Shown: positions 39,255-50,112 of the stretch, piece after piece | Numbering within the stretch: position 1 is the first letter of the stretch | Layout: each line of letters begins with the position of its first letter | DNA from: Limnoperna fortunei | Lineage: Eukaryota; Mollusca; Bivalvia; Mytilida; Modiolidae | Assembly: GCA_944474755.1 (NCBI GenBank) | Contig: OX104116.1 | Location: 2,897,494 to 2,961,493, forward strand | Direction: 5' to 3' | Length of the DNA: 64,000 bases | Position numbers and translations under genes: made by a program | The notes under the pieces: model-generated | What the model saw: the letters and a program-made list of their open reading frames with translations, nothing else | What the model was told of the DNA's origin: nothing | The model's database searches: none

Positions 39255-40960
39255 TTTAATATTTTAATTTTAATATTTTGGATTTCGAGATGATTTTGAG
39301 TTTCGGACGGGTGAAATGTTAAACAGGTGCCATTATTATCCTATTGTGAAAAATTGAGATACCAGTAAGAATTCACTGGAGAAAAAATATTAGTTAAAGG
39401 GATATCGCTGCAATAATACGATGGGCAATATTGGACGGCAGACAAGATTTTTTTTATTATAGTCAAAGCTAATTATTTTTCACGTAAAACAATAAAAGCA
39501 TAAACAGTTTTCTACTTTGTCGCTACAAATAACTGATAATGTGTTGCAATTATTTTTATGCCATTTAAATTTATGCCAACCCGTCCACCTCTTATAATGA
39601 AAATTGAAAAGGAAAGACGATTCATTGGTTCATACTATTTAATTTGCAGCCACAGATTACAATATCCCATAATTATTATAGTAATAAAAGTTGTTTTATA
39701 AGAGTTTAAAGGTGTATGAACGAGACGAAATTATTCACTAACTAAACGAAGCAGAGGTTTTGTTATAGTGCTCGGAGGTAGTGCCTATTTTCATATTAGG
39801 ATATTAAGAGAAGTTGATTTTTCTGCTGTTGGCAGAAATGCGCTTCCATAGGCAACGCTAATGGTACAAATAAGATCGATAAACCTAGTATAAGTCACCA
39901 CCCTTTTCAGTTTCTGGTAAAAATTGTATATACTTAGTAACTCGTTGTCACGACTAATTAACTTGTGACTTTTAAGTATATTAGGGGTGAAAAGGAGGGG
40001 GAGGGGGGCTAGATATTAACAGTAAATTAAAAATAATAACAACTTATAACAACAATTTACATGAGAAAACAGAAAACAGTGAGTTCAAAAATCGAAAAAC
40101 AGATAACAGCAGAATCTTATTGAAGTGGATACGGCGAGAAAATGCATATATTAATCAGTATGTCCGTAGTTACTAGTATTTGATCCTTATGTATTCACAG
40201 GAAGACTCAATTACATTAAAAAAGTGGTGAATAAAATGAATTAACAGATACAAAATTTGTAAAGCAGTTAACATCAAACAGGGTTTTTATTTTCATTATA
40301 ACAGTAAAGAACAATGTCAATTTTTAGGAAAACAGATAACAGCTAAATGTTTGAAAACAGTTAACAGTTGCTTTATTTAAAAAAAAACAGTGTACAAATT
40401 TTCAAAAATACGTTAACAGAAAAGATCTTGCTCAACCTCCCCCTTCAAACACTCCCCCCCCCTATATACTGTCTTTTGCTCACCTAAATAGGATTTCAAC
40501 TAGTACATTGCAATTTATGACATATTTATAGAAAATTAAGTGGTCAGTATCCAGTTCGCTGGTCAATATGATAAATGTTCGTCTATAAAACAATGAACAC
40601 TTCCATTCTATTTTCTTGAATTTTGGTACATGTATCGGCTAAGTTATTTTACCGTTGCTGTAAAAATAACAAATTTACGGCTTTTTCGTGATAAAGGGGT
40701 TTTCTTGCAATAAAGTTTTAACTTACAAATATCTGCAGGTTAAACCCATAACTATCATAAAGCCAGGGACAATCTATATTACTTAGTATAGACTGTCCTG
40801 ATAAAGCTGACAATATAAATATTTTTAAGTGGGTGGGATGAAGACAAAACAAAGTGGGGTGAAAAACACATCTGTTAATTGGAACGATAGATAACTTATG
40901 ATGTTTAATTATTTTTTCGAATAAAAACGACCACTAGCAAATAAAATCTTAATAAGGGAT
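39255..40960. other. Noncoding flank right of the EnSpm element
   Basis: AT-rich DNA with no open frame above background. Around 40040-40430 the words AACAGATAACAGC, AACAGTTAACAG and GTTAACAGAAAA recur, a faint degenerate repeat. No gene seen. Confidence 0.45.
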
Positions 40961-40964
40961 TATA

Positions 40965-41990
40965 CAATTCAATTCAATTCAATTCTTTTATTGTCCAATT
41001 TGGTCCCACTGGGGGCATACAACATATAACAATCATGATTATTAAGACAAAGACAGACCAGAACTTTACAGTTACAATAGAATAACAAGATACTACAATT
41101 AGGTAAAGTTAGGAATACACAGATTGATGTGGTGTGTTTGTAATCATGTTTACAACTACAGCTATAATAAGGTAAATAAATAACATATTTGTGTTTACTT
41201 ATTACATGCCAAAACCACAGCTCAGAAGAGTTTTAAAAGAGAAAAAAAAACCGTATGATTTAATGTTATTATTAAAGACGAAGGAAATTAATATTTTTTT
41301 TTAACTAATTACAGGTACTGACGAACTTCTAAAATTGACTTTTGTCTGTTTGCAAAGGGCACCAAGGGACGATGCTCTAGGATATGCGTGATGTTTTGAT
41401 ACATCACTGTATTCCTCCTTGTGCCCAAAGCAAACACACACAATAGCAATAGATAACAGTAAATTAAGAATTTGTCCATCTACAAATGGCACCAAGGGAC
41501 GGTGCTCTAGGGCATGCGATTCAATGTCTTGAATCTGCATACCCTCCTCGTGCCAAATGTAGATTAACAAGTTTGTCAAGTATGATTGGAAATAAATTTT
41601 CCTAATAGTTTTAATATCTCAGGGTTTTCACATGATAGTATCCATATTAATTTTTTTTCTGGATCAAGATTTTGAAAGGACATACAATTTTCAAAAATAC
41701 TTTTCATTAGAATTTCTCTTTCATCCTTGTACTTTTGACATCTAAACAAAAAATGTATTTCATCTTCTACTTCTCCAGAGCTGCAGTTCTGACAAATTCT
41801 ATGATTAAGGAGAAGACCCTGGTACCTGCCCTTCTCTATCTGCAATTGATGGGCAGAAATTCTGAATTTACACAAATTTTTCCTCAGCTCAAAATTGTTT
41901 ATTATATTGATATAATTTTCAAATCCAAATTTATCTTTTACTTTTGCATAAGTTTTATACAAGTTAGATCAAAGGGAGGTAATTCAAGAT
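40965..41990 (-). mobile_element. 5'-truncated LINE: C-terminal coding end, 3' UTR and GAATT tail
   Basis: On the minus strand a reverse-transcriptase C-terminal region (41962-41576) is followed by a 3' UTR. The UTR contains two related hairpin-like blocks (41357-41470 and 41488-41570, each with GGCACCAAGGGACG), and the element ends in tandem GAATT repeats (40965-40985). Upstream of 41990 similarity to coding sequence stops. Dead 5' truncations are the usual result of LINE insertion. Confidence 0.7.
41576..41962 (-). pseudogene. C-terminal fragment of a LINE reverse transcriptase
   Basis: 128 codons in an open frame with the zinc-type motif CQNCSSGEVEDEIHFLFRC (CxxC-x8-HxxxxC). This motif closes the ORF2 of many Jockey/I-type LINEs, and LINE A has the equivalent CGACKSKVETTEHLLIEC. 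The preceding polymerase and endonuclease parts are missing. The sequence is distinct from LINE A, so it is another family. Confidence 0.7.
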
Positions 41991-41999
41991 AGCTTTACA

Positions 42000-43235
42000 A
42001 TCATTGAAGAGTTATCTCTCACCACGTGTTGAGCACGTGTTTTTAATCGACAATATTTGAGCGTAATTCGCTCTGGAAATAGGCAATTCGCTTTAACCTC
42101 AATGCGATATTCTGTAACTGATATGATTGTACATATAGGGAAAATTATTCAATAGTCCAGGAAAATTCATTTAATCGAGAAAAATAAATTTGAACAGAAC
42201 CGGAAGTCTTATATTTTAGGATGCGACGTAATCTTTATGAAAAATTACGAAAAAATGTAATAATTCCCATTACAGGTTCGTGTAACTTTCTGGATTTTTA
42301 CACTTTTTTGTAAATTTACGAAAAACTGTAATTTTTGTAGGAAAGTTACAATTTTATGTAAATTTACATTTTTGTGTAATTTTACAATTTATCGTAAATT
42401 TACAATTTTCTGTAATGGTCCGGACTCAGCTTATTCCTTAAAACTTGAATTTTGACTACCTTTATGACTGAGGAAAATGCGCCCAAAATGGGGATATTTT
42501 TGTAATTATCTTTTATATAAATACTTTATAAATGTTTATCACAAAGTTTATTACCACATTTTCAATTCAAGACAATGCAATTGCAGTTAGTTTTTTCTAA
42601 AGACAGTATTTTGTTTGTCAAATACTATTAAAGTTCTTTTATTTAATTATTAAAATATTTACATCTAAATTAAACATGTTACAAATTTCTGAGATATAAT
42701 TAAACCATAAAAATACCACACATCCATCTCCCTTGTCTAAACCACGTGGTCTGAACTGCCGCCATGTTAAAAATTGTAAAATGAGCTAATTTCAAATGAA
42801 ATGAGAAGTATTAAGATCAAAAATTAAAGTGTTAAAAATGTGAAAATTAAATAGATCAATATGTCTACTATTTGTATATATTTGCAAAACTATGTTTATA
42901 CGAACTGTATTTATGCAATTTACGTCAGAAGTGGAGCATATTTGACAATTTCCCATTGAAACAATGTAACCAGGAGGCAGAAAATAAGGCTTTTTTAAAA
43001 AAAAAAATGGGAAGTATTTTGCAAGTAATTTAAACTGATAAAATTCATATCTTTCGAAAGATAAGAGACTGTAGAACTGGGAACAATGTGCAAAACATCT
43101 ATATTTTATTTATTTAACAAGATATCAGCGTTTTTTAAATCGCCCCATTGATTTTCTATTGAGTGAAATATCCAATATGGCTGACAAAAATACGTCACAG
43201 AAGTCACGTGATGTCGCTTATAGTTGTATATGTTT
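42000..43235. other. Noncoding stretch with a palindromic GTAAATTTAC cluster
   Basis: Between about 42230 and 42420 the words GTAAATTTAC, GTAATTTTTAC-like and ATTACAG/CTGTAAT recur in both orientations, probably a degraded fold-back element. The rest shows nothing recognisable. Confidence 0.45.
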
Positions 43236-43239
43236 GGTG

Positions 43240-43402
43240 AATGTCTGTTAAACGTCGTAAATTGGTTGCAAAAAACGTTAAGGCGACGTTAAGAAAACCA
43301 TCCATTTTTTCGTAAAAATAACGTTATATCGTAACGTTACTGCAACCAAAAACTTACATTTTAACGACGTTTCTACGACGTAAAATTGTTTGCTGGGGGA
43401 TT
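43240..43402. repeat. End of a nonautonomous DNA element (CCCCAGCAAAC terminus)
   Basis: Repeated AACGTCGTAA/TTACGACGTT words converge on GTTTGCTGGGG at 43390-43400, the reverse complement of a CCCCAGCAAAC-type end. The matching other end was not found, so it is partial. Confidence 0.4.
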
Positions 43403-43404
43403 AA

Positions 43405-43560
43405 ATATATGAGACATAATTTTAGCCCTGGAACGCGTTAATAAACTGTAGGATTGAAACGGTCTGGACGTGGATTACATGTATAGGACATAATTTTAGG
43501 TCCTGAACAGGCTACTATACAGTAATATTGAAACGGCATGTGCGTGGATATACGGCCTAT
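43405..43560. repeat. Direct duplication of an ~85-bp unit
   Basis: GACATAATTTTAG followed by CTGAACAGGC or CTGGAACGCG and GATTGAAACGG/ATTGAAACGGC occurs twice, at about 43412 and 43488. Confidence 0.55.
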
Positions 43561-43614
43561 CCGGTGATCGGTCCAATCGGTGATCTCCCGCCAGCTGCCT
43601 ATCGGAGCGGTAGC

Positions 43615-43740
43615 TCGAATAACAGAAAACAACCGAAAAAAAGAGGAATAACCGAAAACAATACAACCGAAAAAAAGAGGAATAACCGAAAACAATACAA
43701 CCGAAAAAAGAGGAATATCCGAAAACAATTAAAAAAATGA
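43615..43740. repeat. Tandem repeat, about 34-bp unit (AACCGAAAACAATACAACCG)
   Basis: Three to four copies of AATAACCGAAAACAATACAA followed by CCGAAAAAAAGAGG. Reading frames through it on either strand are repeat artefacts. Confidence 0.8.
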
Positions 43741-43885
43741 CCGAAAAATGCATTAAAGTTAATGTTTTTTGTTCAAAACTGTATGTTTAACGTAATAGAA
43801 ACGCTATTCAAAAAGTTTTATGAAAAAATATTAATGTATGACAAAGTTAGTTCACTTTTTTCTTCATGATATACAATTAGGGATT

Positions 43886-44042
43886 AACTACAACAAATAT
43901 TTTCTCCATCGAAGGATAACAATTTCCGTTTTGCACATTGTATAATCCGCGTAGCGGATTACGCGGATTATATTAAATGTGCACAACGGAAATTTTGTTA
44001 TCCTTCGATGGAGAAAATATTTTATGTAGTTAATACTTATAA
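43886..44042. mobile_element. Palindromic MITE, about 155 bp
   Basis: Arms of about 70 bases are near-perfect inverted copies (TTAACTACAACAAATATTTTC on the left; GAAAATATTTTATGTAGTTAA on the right), meeting at TAATCCGCGTAGCGGATTA. TTAA at both ends may be the target site. A half copy lies at 26130-26212. Confidence 0.75.
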
Positions 44043-44126
44043 ATAAATTCAAACAATAGAATACACTCAACAATTTTTTTTTTTGTAACTGGACATTTTT
44101 TAAAAACGAGATCAACACAAAACTGT

Positions 44127-46465
44127 AGTCTGGGATCCTGACTGGAGTACTAAATTTATTTACAAAGAAAGAAAAGAAAGAAAGAAAATTTATAGCGAAA
44201 TAAATAAGTGAAATATGTTTTCTATGATAGAGAATTGTCAGAATTTGGATAAAAACACTCTGTTTTTATGTCAGTATATTTGGAAATAAAAAAAGACAAC
44301 ACAGTTTTTGTGTCCCATAAAATGCTGTGAATTACGTTACAATTTCATGATAGTCGTATTGCAAACAAATTTGATTAATACAGTAATGATTCGTGAACGA
44401 ATATGTACAAAAATGCTTCAAAATATTTATAAATCATGATTAAAAGGTGTATGAATAATTTTGGCCTAAAAACTAGTCTTTGATTTCAATTTTTTATTTT
44501 TTGCATTTAATTGTGAATTACGTTACGGTACCTTCCTCATAATAGGTATATGCTATAAGCGTCAAACACTGTGAGTAATAAACACACTGATGTTAACCAT
44601 AATTGCCATATAAACATTGTTTTTAGCTGTTAAAACATTTCTCATATATTTGCAAATGCTTATGTCCGTAAATTACGTTGCAGTGAATTACGTTACGGTA
44701 TATTCAGTAAACATGCTTTAAAACTTATTTCCTAGGAACAAATTACCTGGAAACATTATTTTTTGACACCGCCTAAAATAAGGGCGTTTATTGAAAACTA
44801 AGTTGCCAAGCGGGAGACATTTGAAACATTTTCTTGTGTAAACATTACCATCACTCGTAAGTACACATTTATTTAACAAGAACACATATTATATAGCATT
44901 AATTGTCAGCGAAAATTATTATTAAACGACACAATATATAATATACTGCAGAACTGTGAATATGGAATATTGATTCCATTTGTATTTATGTCACGTGAGG
45001 GCACAAAGTTTAGTGTAACGTAATTTACGTATTGTAACGTAAATCACATGCACATTTATGTTATAATTTGTTTCCAAAAAATGGTAAAAGTTGATAAAAT
45101 GATGTGAAAAAAATGTTTAAACACTAACCGAAGATAGGCATACAATTTAGAAGGAGTTAGGCATTTGGAAACGTTGACATTTCCTTATCGATACTACCAA
45201 ACACCAGTTGGATATATCATTTTGTTTTAAAATGGCACTTTCATTTTAAATTTTATCTTGCTATAATTGAAAGCATTTGCAAAAAATAAGTATAAATTAT
45301 AATACAACACCATGACAATAAATAGTTTAGAAAATCATGTAGTAAAGATCTATCACTCTTACTTTCTTGTGTAACGTAATTCACTATTGTGTAAAAAGAC
45401 AATTGTCAATACAACAGTACTGAATACACAACCATTTGTTCCAAAACATTTAATGGTGTGAAATGATCATAGCCCATTGTTTATCTTTAATCAAACCGTT
45501 GTGAACAGCACAATTTCATTTGTGTAACTGGAGATTTTTTTAATATTTCTTCGCATTGGGAATTTAATGTGACATTTTAAAAGATTTTATGTTTTATGTG
45601 TTAAAATCGTTGCAAAGATATTGCAAATCATTGTACCAAAAAAAATAATCATAACCCAAAAGCTCTTTTTCAATAATGGTTCCAATTTAAACATAAGATA
45701 ACAAGATTGTATATATTTTATGGACTTCTGTGAATTACGTTACACATGGTACTACTACTGTAAAGTGTAATAAATATCTGTTTGATAAAATTTCAAGTCT
45801 TTTAAATTTGTTAAGTATTATCTTTAATGGTCAACAAACGAACATATTTATTTAAATGGTCTTCAGACTTGGAAAATAAAAGAGTATCAACATTGAAAAA
45901 TAGACACTTTTTCTTTAAAGCGTCTATTTTCCTTTTTATTGTTCAAGTATCAAGGAGTTGACTGATATCTTTTAGAGTTGGTTAATGTTGGGTTTCTTAA
46001 ATGTTTTATTTGGTAAATCAATCATATATCTATCATATAAATGTGTTTTATATGCAATTGTGGTTCTTTTTACGATAAAATATGTTTGATATAGTTACAG
46101 TAGACAGAAGTAACGTAATTCACCATCCAAAATACCACCACATGTATATTCATGTTTTTCTTGATGTGAACTTGTTATTCAAGAGCTACCTTTTTTGTTT
46201 TCTAATTGTTCAAATATAGTTCTTACAAAATAAATACATTTGTCTTGTTTTCAAAGCCGAAAATCTTCAGCCGTTTTTCCTGTGCAAATGGCGCACTTTA
46301 ACTGACTTTGAACCTAAACGTCTGCCATCCGGTAATTAAATTCAAATAAAAATAGTTTATGAAAAAATGCTTTTATAGATTTATGTTTTGATTGTGGAAA
46401 TAACTCTAAAGAAATGGCCAGTTTAACTTGAAAGCCGTAAAACAAGTAGTCTGGGATCCTGACTA
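44127..46465. repeat. 2.3 kb block with dispersed GTGAATTACGTTAC motifs between two GTAGTCTGGGATCCTGACT repeats
   Basis: The 14-mer GTGAATTACGTTAC or its reverse complement GTAACGTAATTCAC occurs at 44327, 44513, 44683, 45371, 45730 and 46110, with near copies at 44668, 45015 and 45034. The spacing is 15-400 bases in otherwise AT-rich unique DNA. A 19-base direct repeat GTAGTCTGGGATCCTGACT lies at both edges (44127-44145, 46446-46464). No ORF. Possibly a nonautonomous element whose motif is a protein-binding site. Confidence 0.55.
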
Positions 46466-46873
46466 AATATTCTCAATACCGTAAGCGGACTTCCGGTTCT
46501 AATATACAGTCAGGTCACCAGCAATGTAGGTTGGTTCCCGACGTAATATTCAGTATGCCTTTGGAATATTCAAATATAAAGAAAGATGATAGACAGGGAA
46601 CCAGACTACCAGCAATGAATCCGGTCAAAATTTTGACCGGTTTGCAACATTCGGAATGCCGCAAAATTTACGTCATTATTAACAGTAACTGACGTAACTC
46701 CGATACAAAGCATTATGACGTAACGTCCGACATCCAGGTAAACAAATCAAATAAAAATACAGTTTATCAAAAGAATGCTTTTATAGATTTATGTCTCGAA
46801 TGTGGGAATAACTTACAGAGATTTCTCAGTTTAACTCGAAAGCCGAAAACAAGAAGCAGGTAGCTACTTTATT
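46321..46873. repeat. Pair of ~140-bp direct repeats
   Basis: The segment 46321-46450 (AAATGCTTTTATAGATTTATG, CAGTTTAACTTGAAAGCCG) recurs at 46728-46873 with about 85-90 percent visual identity. The second copy ends directly at the protease-like fragment. Confidence 0.6.
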
Positions 46874-46879
46874 TATTGT

Positions 46880-47167
46880 ATGGCGTTTCATTTCCCATAC
46901 AATGGACCACCCGAATTTTTCGATTCGTTTGGAAGAGCGCCGGAAACGTATCATCCACGCTTCAGAAACGTACTGATCGTCAACGGACCCCAATACAAGT
47001 TCAGCAGAGTGCAAGTGCAACCCGAGGATGGAGATAGTTGTGGCCTGTACTGCGTTCATTTCGTCAAATACAGATACAAGAACTTTAGCATGGAGGACAT
47101 AGTGAAGGAACTCTCTGGTAGAGATCCGCTGATTATAGAGAACAGACTGAAAGACCTGTACCAATGA
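46880..47167 (+). pseudogene. C-terminal fragment of an adenain/Ulp1-type cysteine protease, probably a Polinton/Maverick remnant
   Basis: 95 codons with FFDSFGRAP and, 30-odd residues on, QPEDGDSCGLYCVHF. In the adenain-like proteases the latter region supplies the oxyanion Gln and the catalytic Cys. The catalytic His, expected shortly before the first conserved stretch, is not seen: the in-frame upstream residues read YFIYC rather than a GHW-like motif. So this is a truncated, inactive piece. Polinton/Maverick elements and adenovirus-like agents carry such a protease, and other transposons carry Ulp1 relatives. No capsid or polymerase gene lies nearby. Polinton origin is the likelier reading but not proven. 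Confidence 0.5.
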
Positions 47168-47169
47168 CT

Positions 47170-47503
47170 CTATCGTTGTATATATTCGTGTATTAAATTT
47201 TATGTCATTATTAATAAAAGTCATCTCTATCATCGTTTCGATTGATTTCGCCATTTAAAAAAATTGATTGTTTAACTGGTAATCCCTGGTAATTGATGTT
47301 TGTTTATTTAATCCTAATCAAATCAAGAGTATGACGTCTGGCACGTGTCGGTGTAAAGGTTACTTGAGACAATGTTGTTGATTGTTATCAGTGTATATGA
47401 AAGGGTAATTAGAGGATAAACTTGGGGATGACCATAGAAAAGAAAATATGAGAACTACATGATATTTCATATAACAGATTTGACGATAAGCTCCACATGT
47501 TGA
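47170..47503. other. Noncoding, left part of a duplicated unit
   Basis: From about 47446 (AATATGAGAACTACATGAT) it matches 49509 onward, the copy lacking the DNA transposon inserted at 47504. No gene. Confidence 0.5.
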
Positions 47504-49300
47504 CCCAGATAGCAACACTACGTTGGCCATTTGTTGGCATGGTTGGTAAATGGTTGGCGTTGGCGTTCTAACATCGGCCCAACGTTGGCCCATCGTAATG
47601 TGACCATCTGTTGGCTTTTTAACATCGACGCAACGTTGGCCCATCGTAAGGTGACCAACTGTTGGCCTTCCAACATCGACCCAACGTTGGCCCATCGTAA
47701 CGTGACCAACTGTTGGCGTTCCAACGTCAACCCAACATAAATTGTTCACACACAAAAATTTATGCGCGATTAAATTAAACAATGTAAATGGAAATATATG
47801 ACATAAAAAGTGCAGTTAATAATCAAATATGAGTGCATTTAGATCATACGTTTTATAACCTTGCTAGTTAATTAATTAATTCAACACATGTGGGACATCC
47901 TGACATCTGGGATATATATTTATAGTTAAATCTGATGACCTATAAATTGTTAGAACAATTAGTGTGCAGATTAGACGCGAGGCATTAGTATTCTATTTCA
48001 GATAAATTTCGCGCTAATCCATAGCATCATCACATCGGTCGCCATTTTGGACAGCTTGGAGTATTTTATTTAACACAAAATAGAATGTAAGTACATGAAT
48101 TTATTAGTTTAAATTCTGAGTTTTTTATTATTAAATATGTATGTTTTAAGCTAAAATATTCAGTTTTTTTTATTAATGAACAATGTATGTTATTTAACTG
48201 CATCCTACTTTTCCGCAGGCTTATTTTGTTTGATTGTTTTTTTTCAACTTGTGTTTATTATATTTCGTAACATAATGCAAATATAAAACATATAAATCTT
48301 GTAAAAAGTATTCCAGAAAATATACATGGAAGAATTAACAAATTTGTTTTATTTATATACTACAGTGTACTAGTATTCATGAATAAATCATCGAGGCCCA
48401 TGTTACAGAATAGGATAGGCGCACAATGAAGAGTTATGTAAAGACAATACATGTACGCTAGAAAGGGCAAGGGATAAAAGATCCTACTGAATGTCCAGTA
48501 ACAGGTAAGTTCATGTACGTTTTTAGACTATATCTACGTTTTTATGTGCTTTGTTGATGAATCGTTTACATAAAAAATTACAATAATAACAAAAACAAAA
48601 TGACAAATGAAAATACAATATTGAAGGTATTTTTATGACAAAAATATATTTTACAGTCTATATTCCATTTTTTTCAGGGTATGTGAGAAGAAGGGACTAA
48701 GTGTTCAGCTAGTGACAGTCATATTGACAATGTACTTAAGGACTGGTTAAAATTCGCAAGAGATATACATGTAGAGTTTTTAGAAAAAAGTCTTTCGTAA
48801 AAAAAGAGAAGAGAAGCTGCTGATAAAGCTGAATTGGAATAAAGTTGATCATAAATTTTATGTTCTTGTAATTGACAGCCAACCAAAATATACATTGTAT
48901 ATACCAACACAAATTTCAGTGTTTTATAGCAGAGATCACTGATCCTTTGACTTGTTTAAAATGCGACAAGTACAAAACAAGCAATTTTGAGCTATTGACT
49001 GAGAAAATCCCACACAAACCTGTTGGTAAGATGTTGGCTAACTGCCTATTTAGCAGGCTAAATCAAGTTGGGCCAACGTTGGCCCAACCTAAATTCACAC
49101 ACATGCATGTTGGCAAGATGTTGGCAGTGTGCAGTCTAAGTTGGCTATGTCTCATGGGGCCAACGTTGGCCCAACCAGTTGGCCCAACATAGGGCCGATG
49201 AGCAAAATTACGTTGGGCCAACGTAGTCTGCCAACGTTGGCCCAAACGAAGTTGCCAACATTAACCCAACGTTGGCCCAACGTGTGATTGCTATCTGGGG
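47504..49300. mobile_element. Nonautonomous DNA transposon, 1.8 kb, with CCCAGATAGCAA inverted ends
   Basis: The left end is CCCAGATAGCAACACTACG and the right end is the complement of CCCCAGATAGCAATCACACG. Subterminal arrays of CCAACGTTGGCCCA lie inside both ends (47520-47735, 49025-49290). The flanks GTTGA and GATTTAATT join in a paralogous copy at about 49555-49565 as GTTGATTTAATT. That copy is an empty site and implies a 2-bp GA target duplication. No transposase ORF is present. The family was not named. Confidence 0.75.
47525..47735. repeat. Left subterminal tandem repeat (GTTGGCCCATCGTAACGTGA unit, ~60 bp)
   Basis: Three to four copies of a unit running CAACGTTGGCCCATCGTAA, CGTGACCAACTGTTGGC, TTCCAACATCGACC. 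Frames on both strands are repeat-driven and not genes. Confidence 0.8.
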
Positions 49301-50112
49301 ATTTAATTGAACGTGAAAGATAATCGTATAAGCTATAAATAGGTTCACTAACGTGTTATGACTTGTGTGGTAATTGAATTCGGCGCTATGTTTGAAATAT
49401 TTGTTTCATCAATAAATTAATGGTTTAGATATAATAATTAAAATCATTATTGACAGAAATACCACCACTTAAAATTGTATCTGTTTATATACAGACGGAA
49501 AATTGTAAATATGAGAACTACATGATAACAGATTTGAAGATAAGCTCTACATGTTGATTTAATTATACGTGAAAGATTAATCGTACAGGCTATAAATAGG
49601 TTCACTAACGTGTTATGACTTGTGAATTGAATTCGGCGATATGTTTGAAACAATTTATCCAATAAAATGTTTTAGATGTTTAATTAAGCGAATGAGAATT
49701 AATTCCTTAAAATTATTCGTTTTCATTAATTGAAAAATATATATGGAATGATAATTGTACGCCGCGCGATGACTCATGGTCGCGCGTCATGGAAGTATCC
49801 TTATTAGCAGACACGATGACTCATTGGAATCGGTTGACCAAATAAGGTTTTGCGCGATGATGGAATCTCCGATGACTCACGTACTTCCTGTGATGTCATG
49901 AGAAACGTATGTTTTGAGCGATGGTGAAATTTCCGATGACTCACTTCCGGTGACCATATAGAAAGGAGGCGGGGCTTCCTCCCTTCCTCCCTGGGGTTTT
50001 GGGTTGACTAAAACATCACCGACCCTACTACTAACATCGTGGTTACTACAAGTCAAGTAATGTTCTTTTCATTCAAAATTGTTTTTATGCCATTCAAACT
50101 GATGATCAGGCT
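49301..50112. other. Duplicated noncoding unit and GC-richer leader before LINE C
   Basis: 49301-49420 and 49560-49670 are two copies of one unit (CGTGAAAGAT, GCTATAAATAGGTTCACTAA, GTGTTATGACTTGTG). Near 49770-49960 CGATGACTCA is repeated four or five times (GATGACTCATGG, GATGACTCATTGG, GATGACTCACG, GATGACTCACTT), a small cluster of AP-1-like TGACTCA words that may be promoter sequence of the LINE fragment downstream. Confidence 0.5.

Noticed and set aside
43438..43753. Phe/Ser-rich repetitive frames resembling membrane repeats
   Set aside because: Produced by the 34-bp tandem repeat. Frames on both strands are equally open.
47360..47782. 140-codon minus-strand frame with repeated GQRWVDVGRPTVGH phrases
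   Set aside because: It is the translation of the subterminal tandem repeat of the 47.5 kb transposon. Similar frames exist on the opposite strand.
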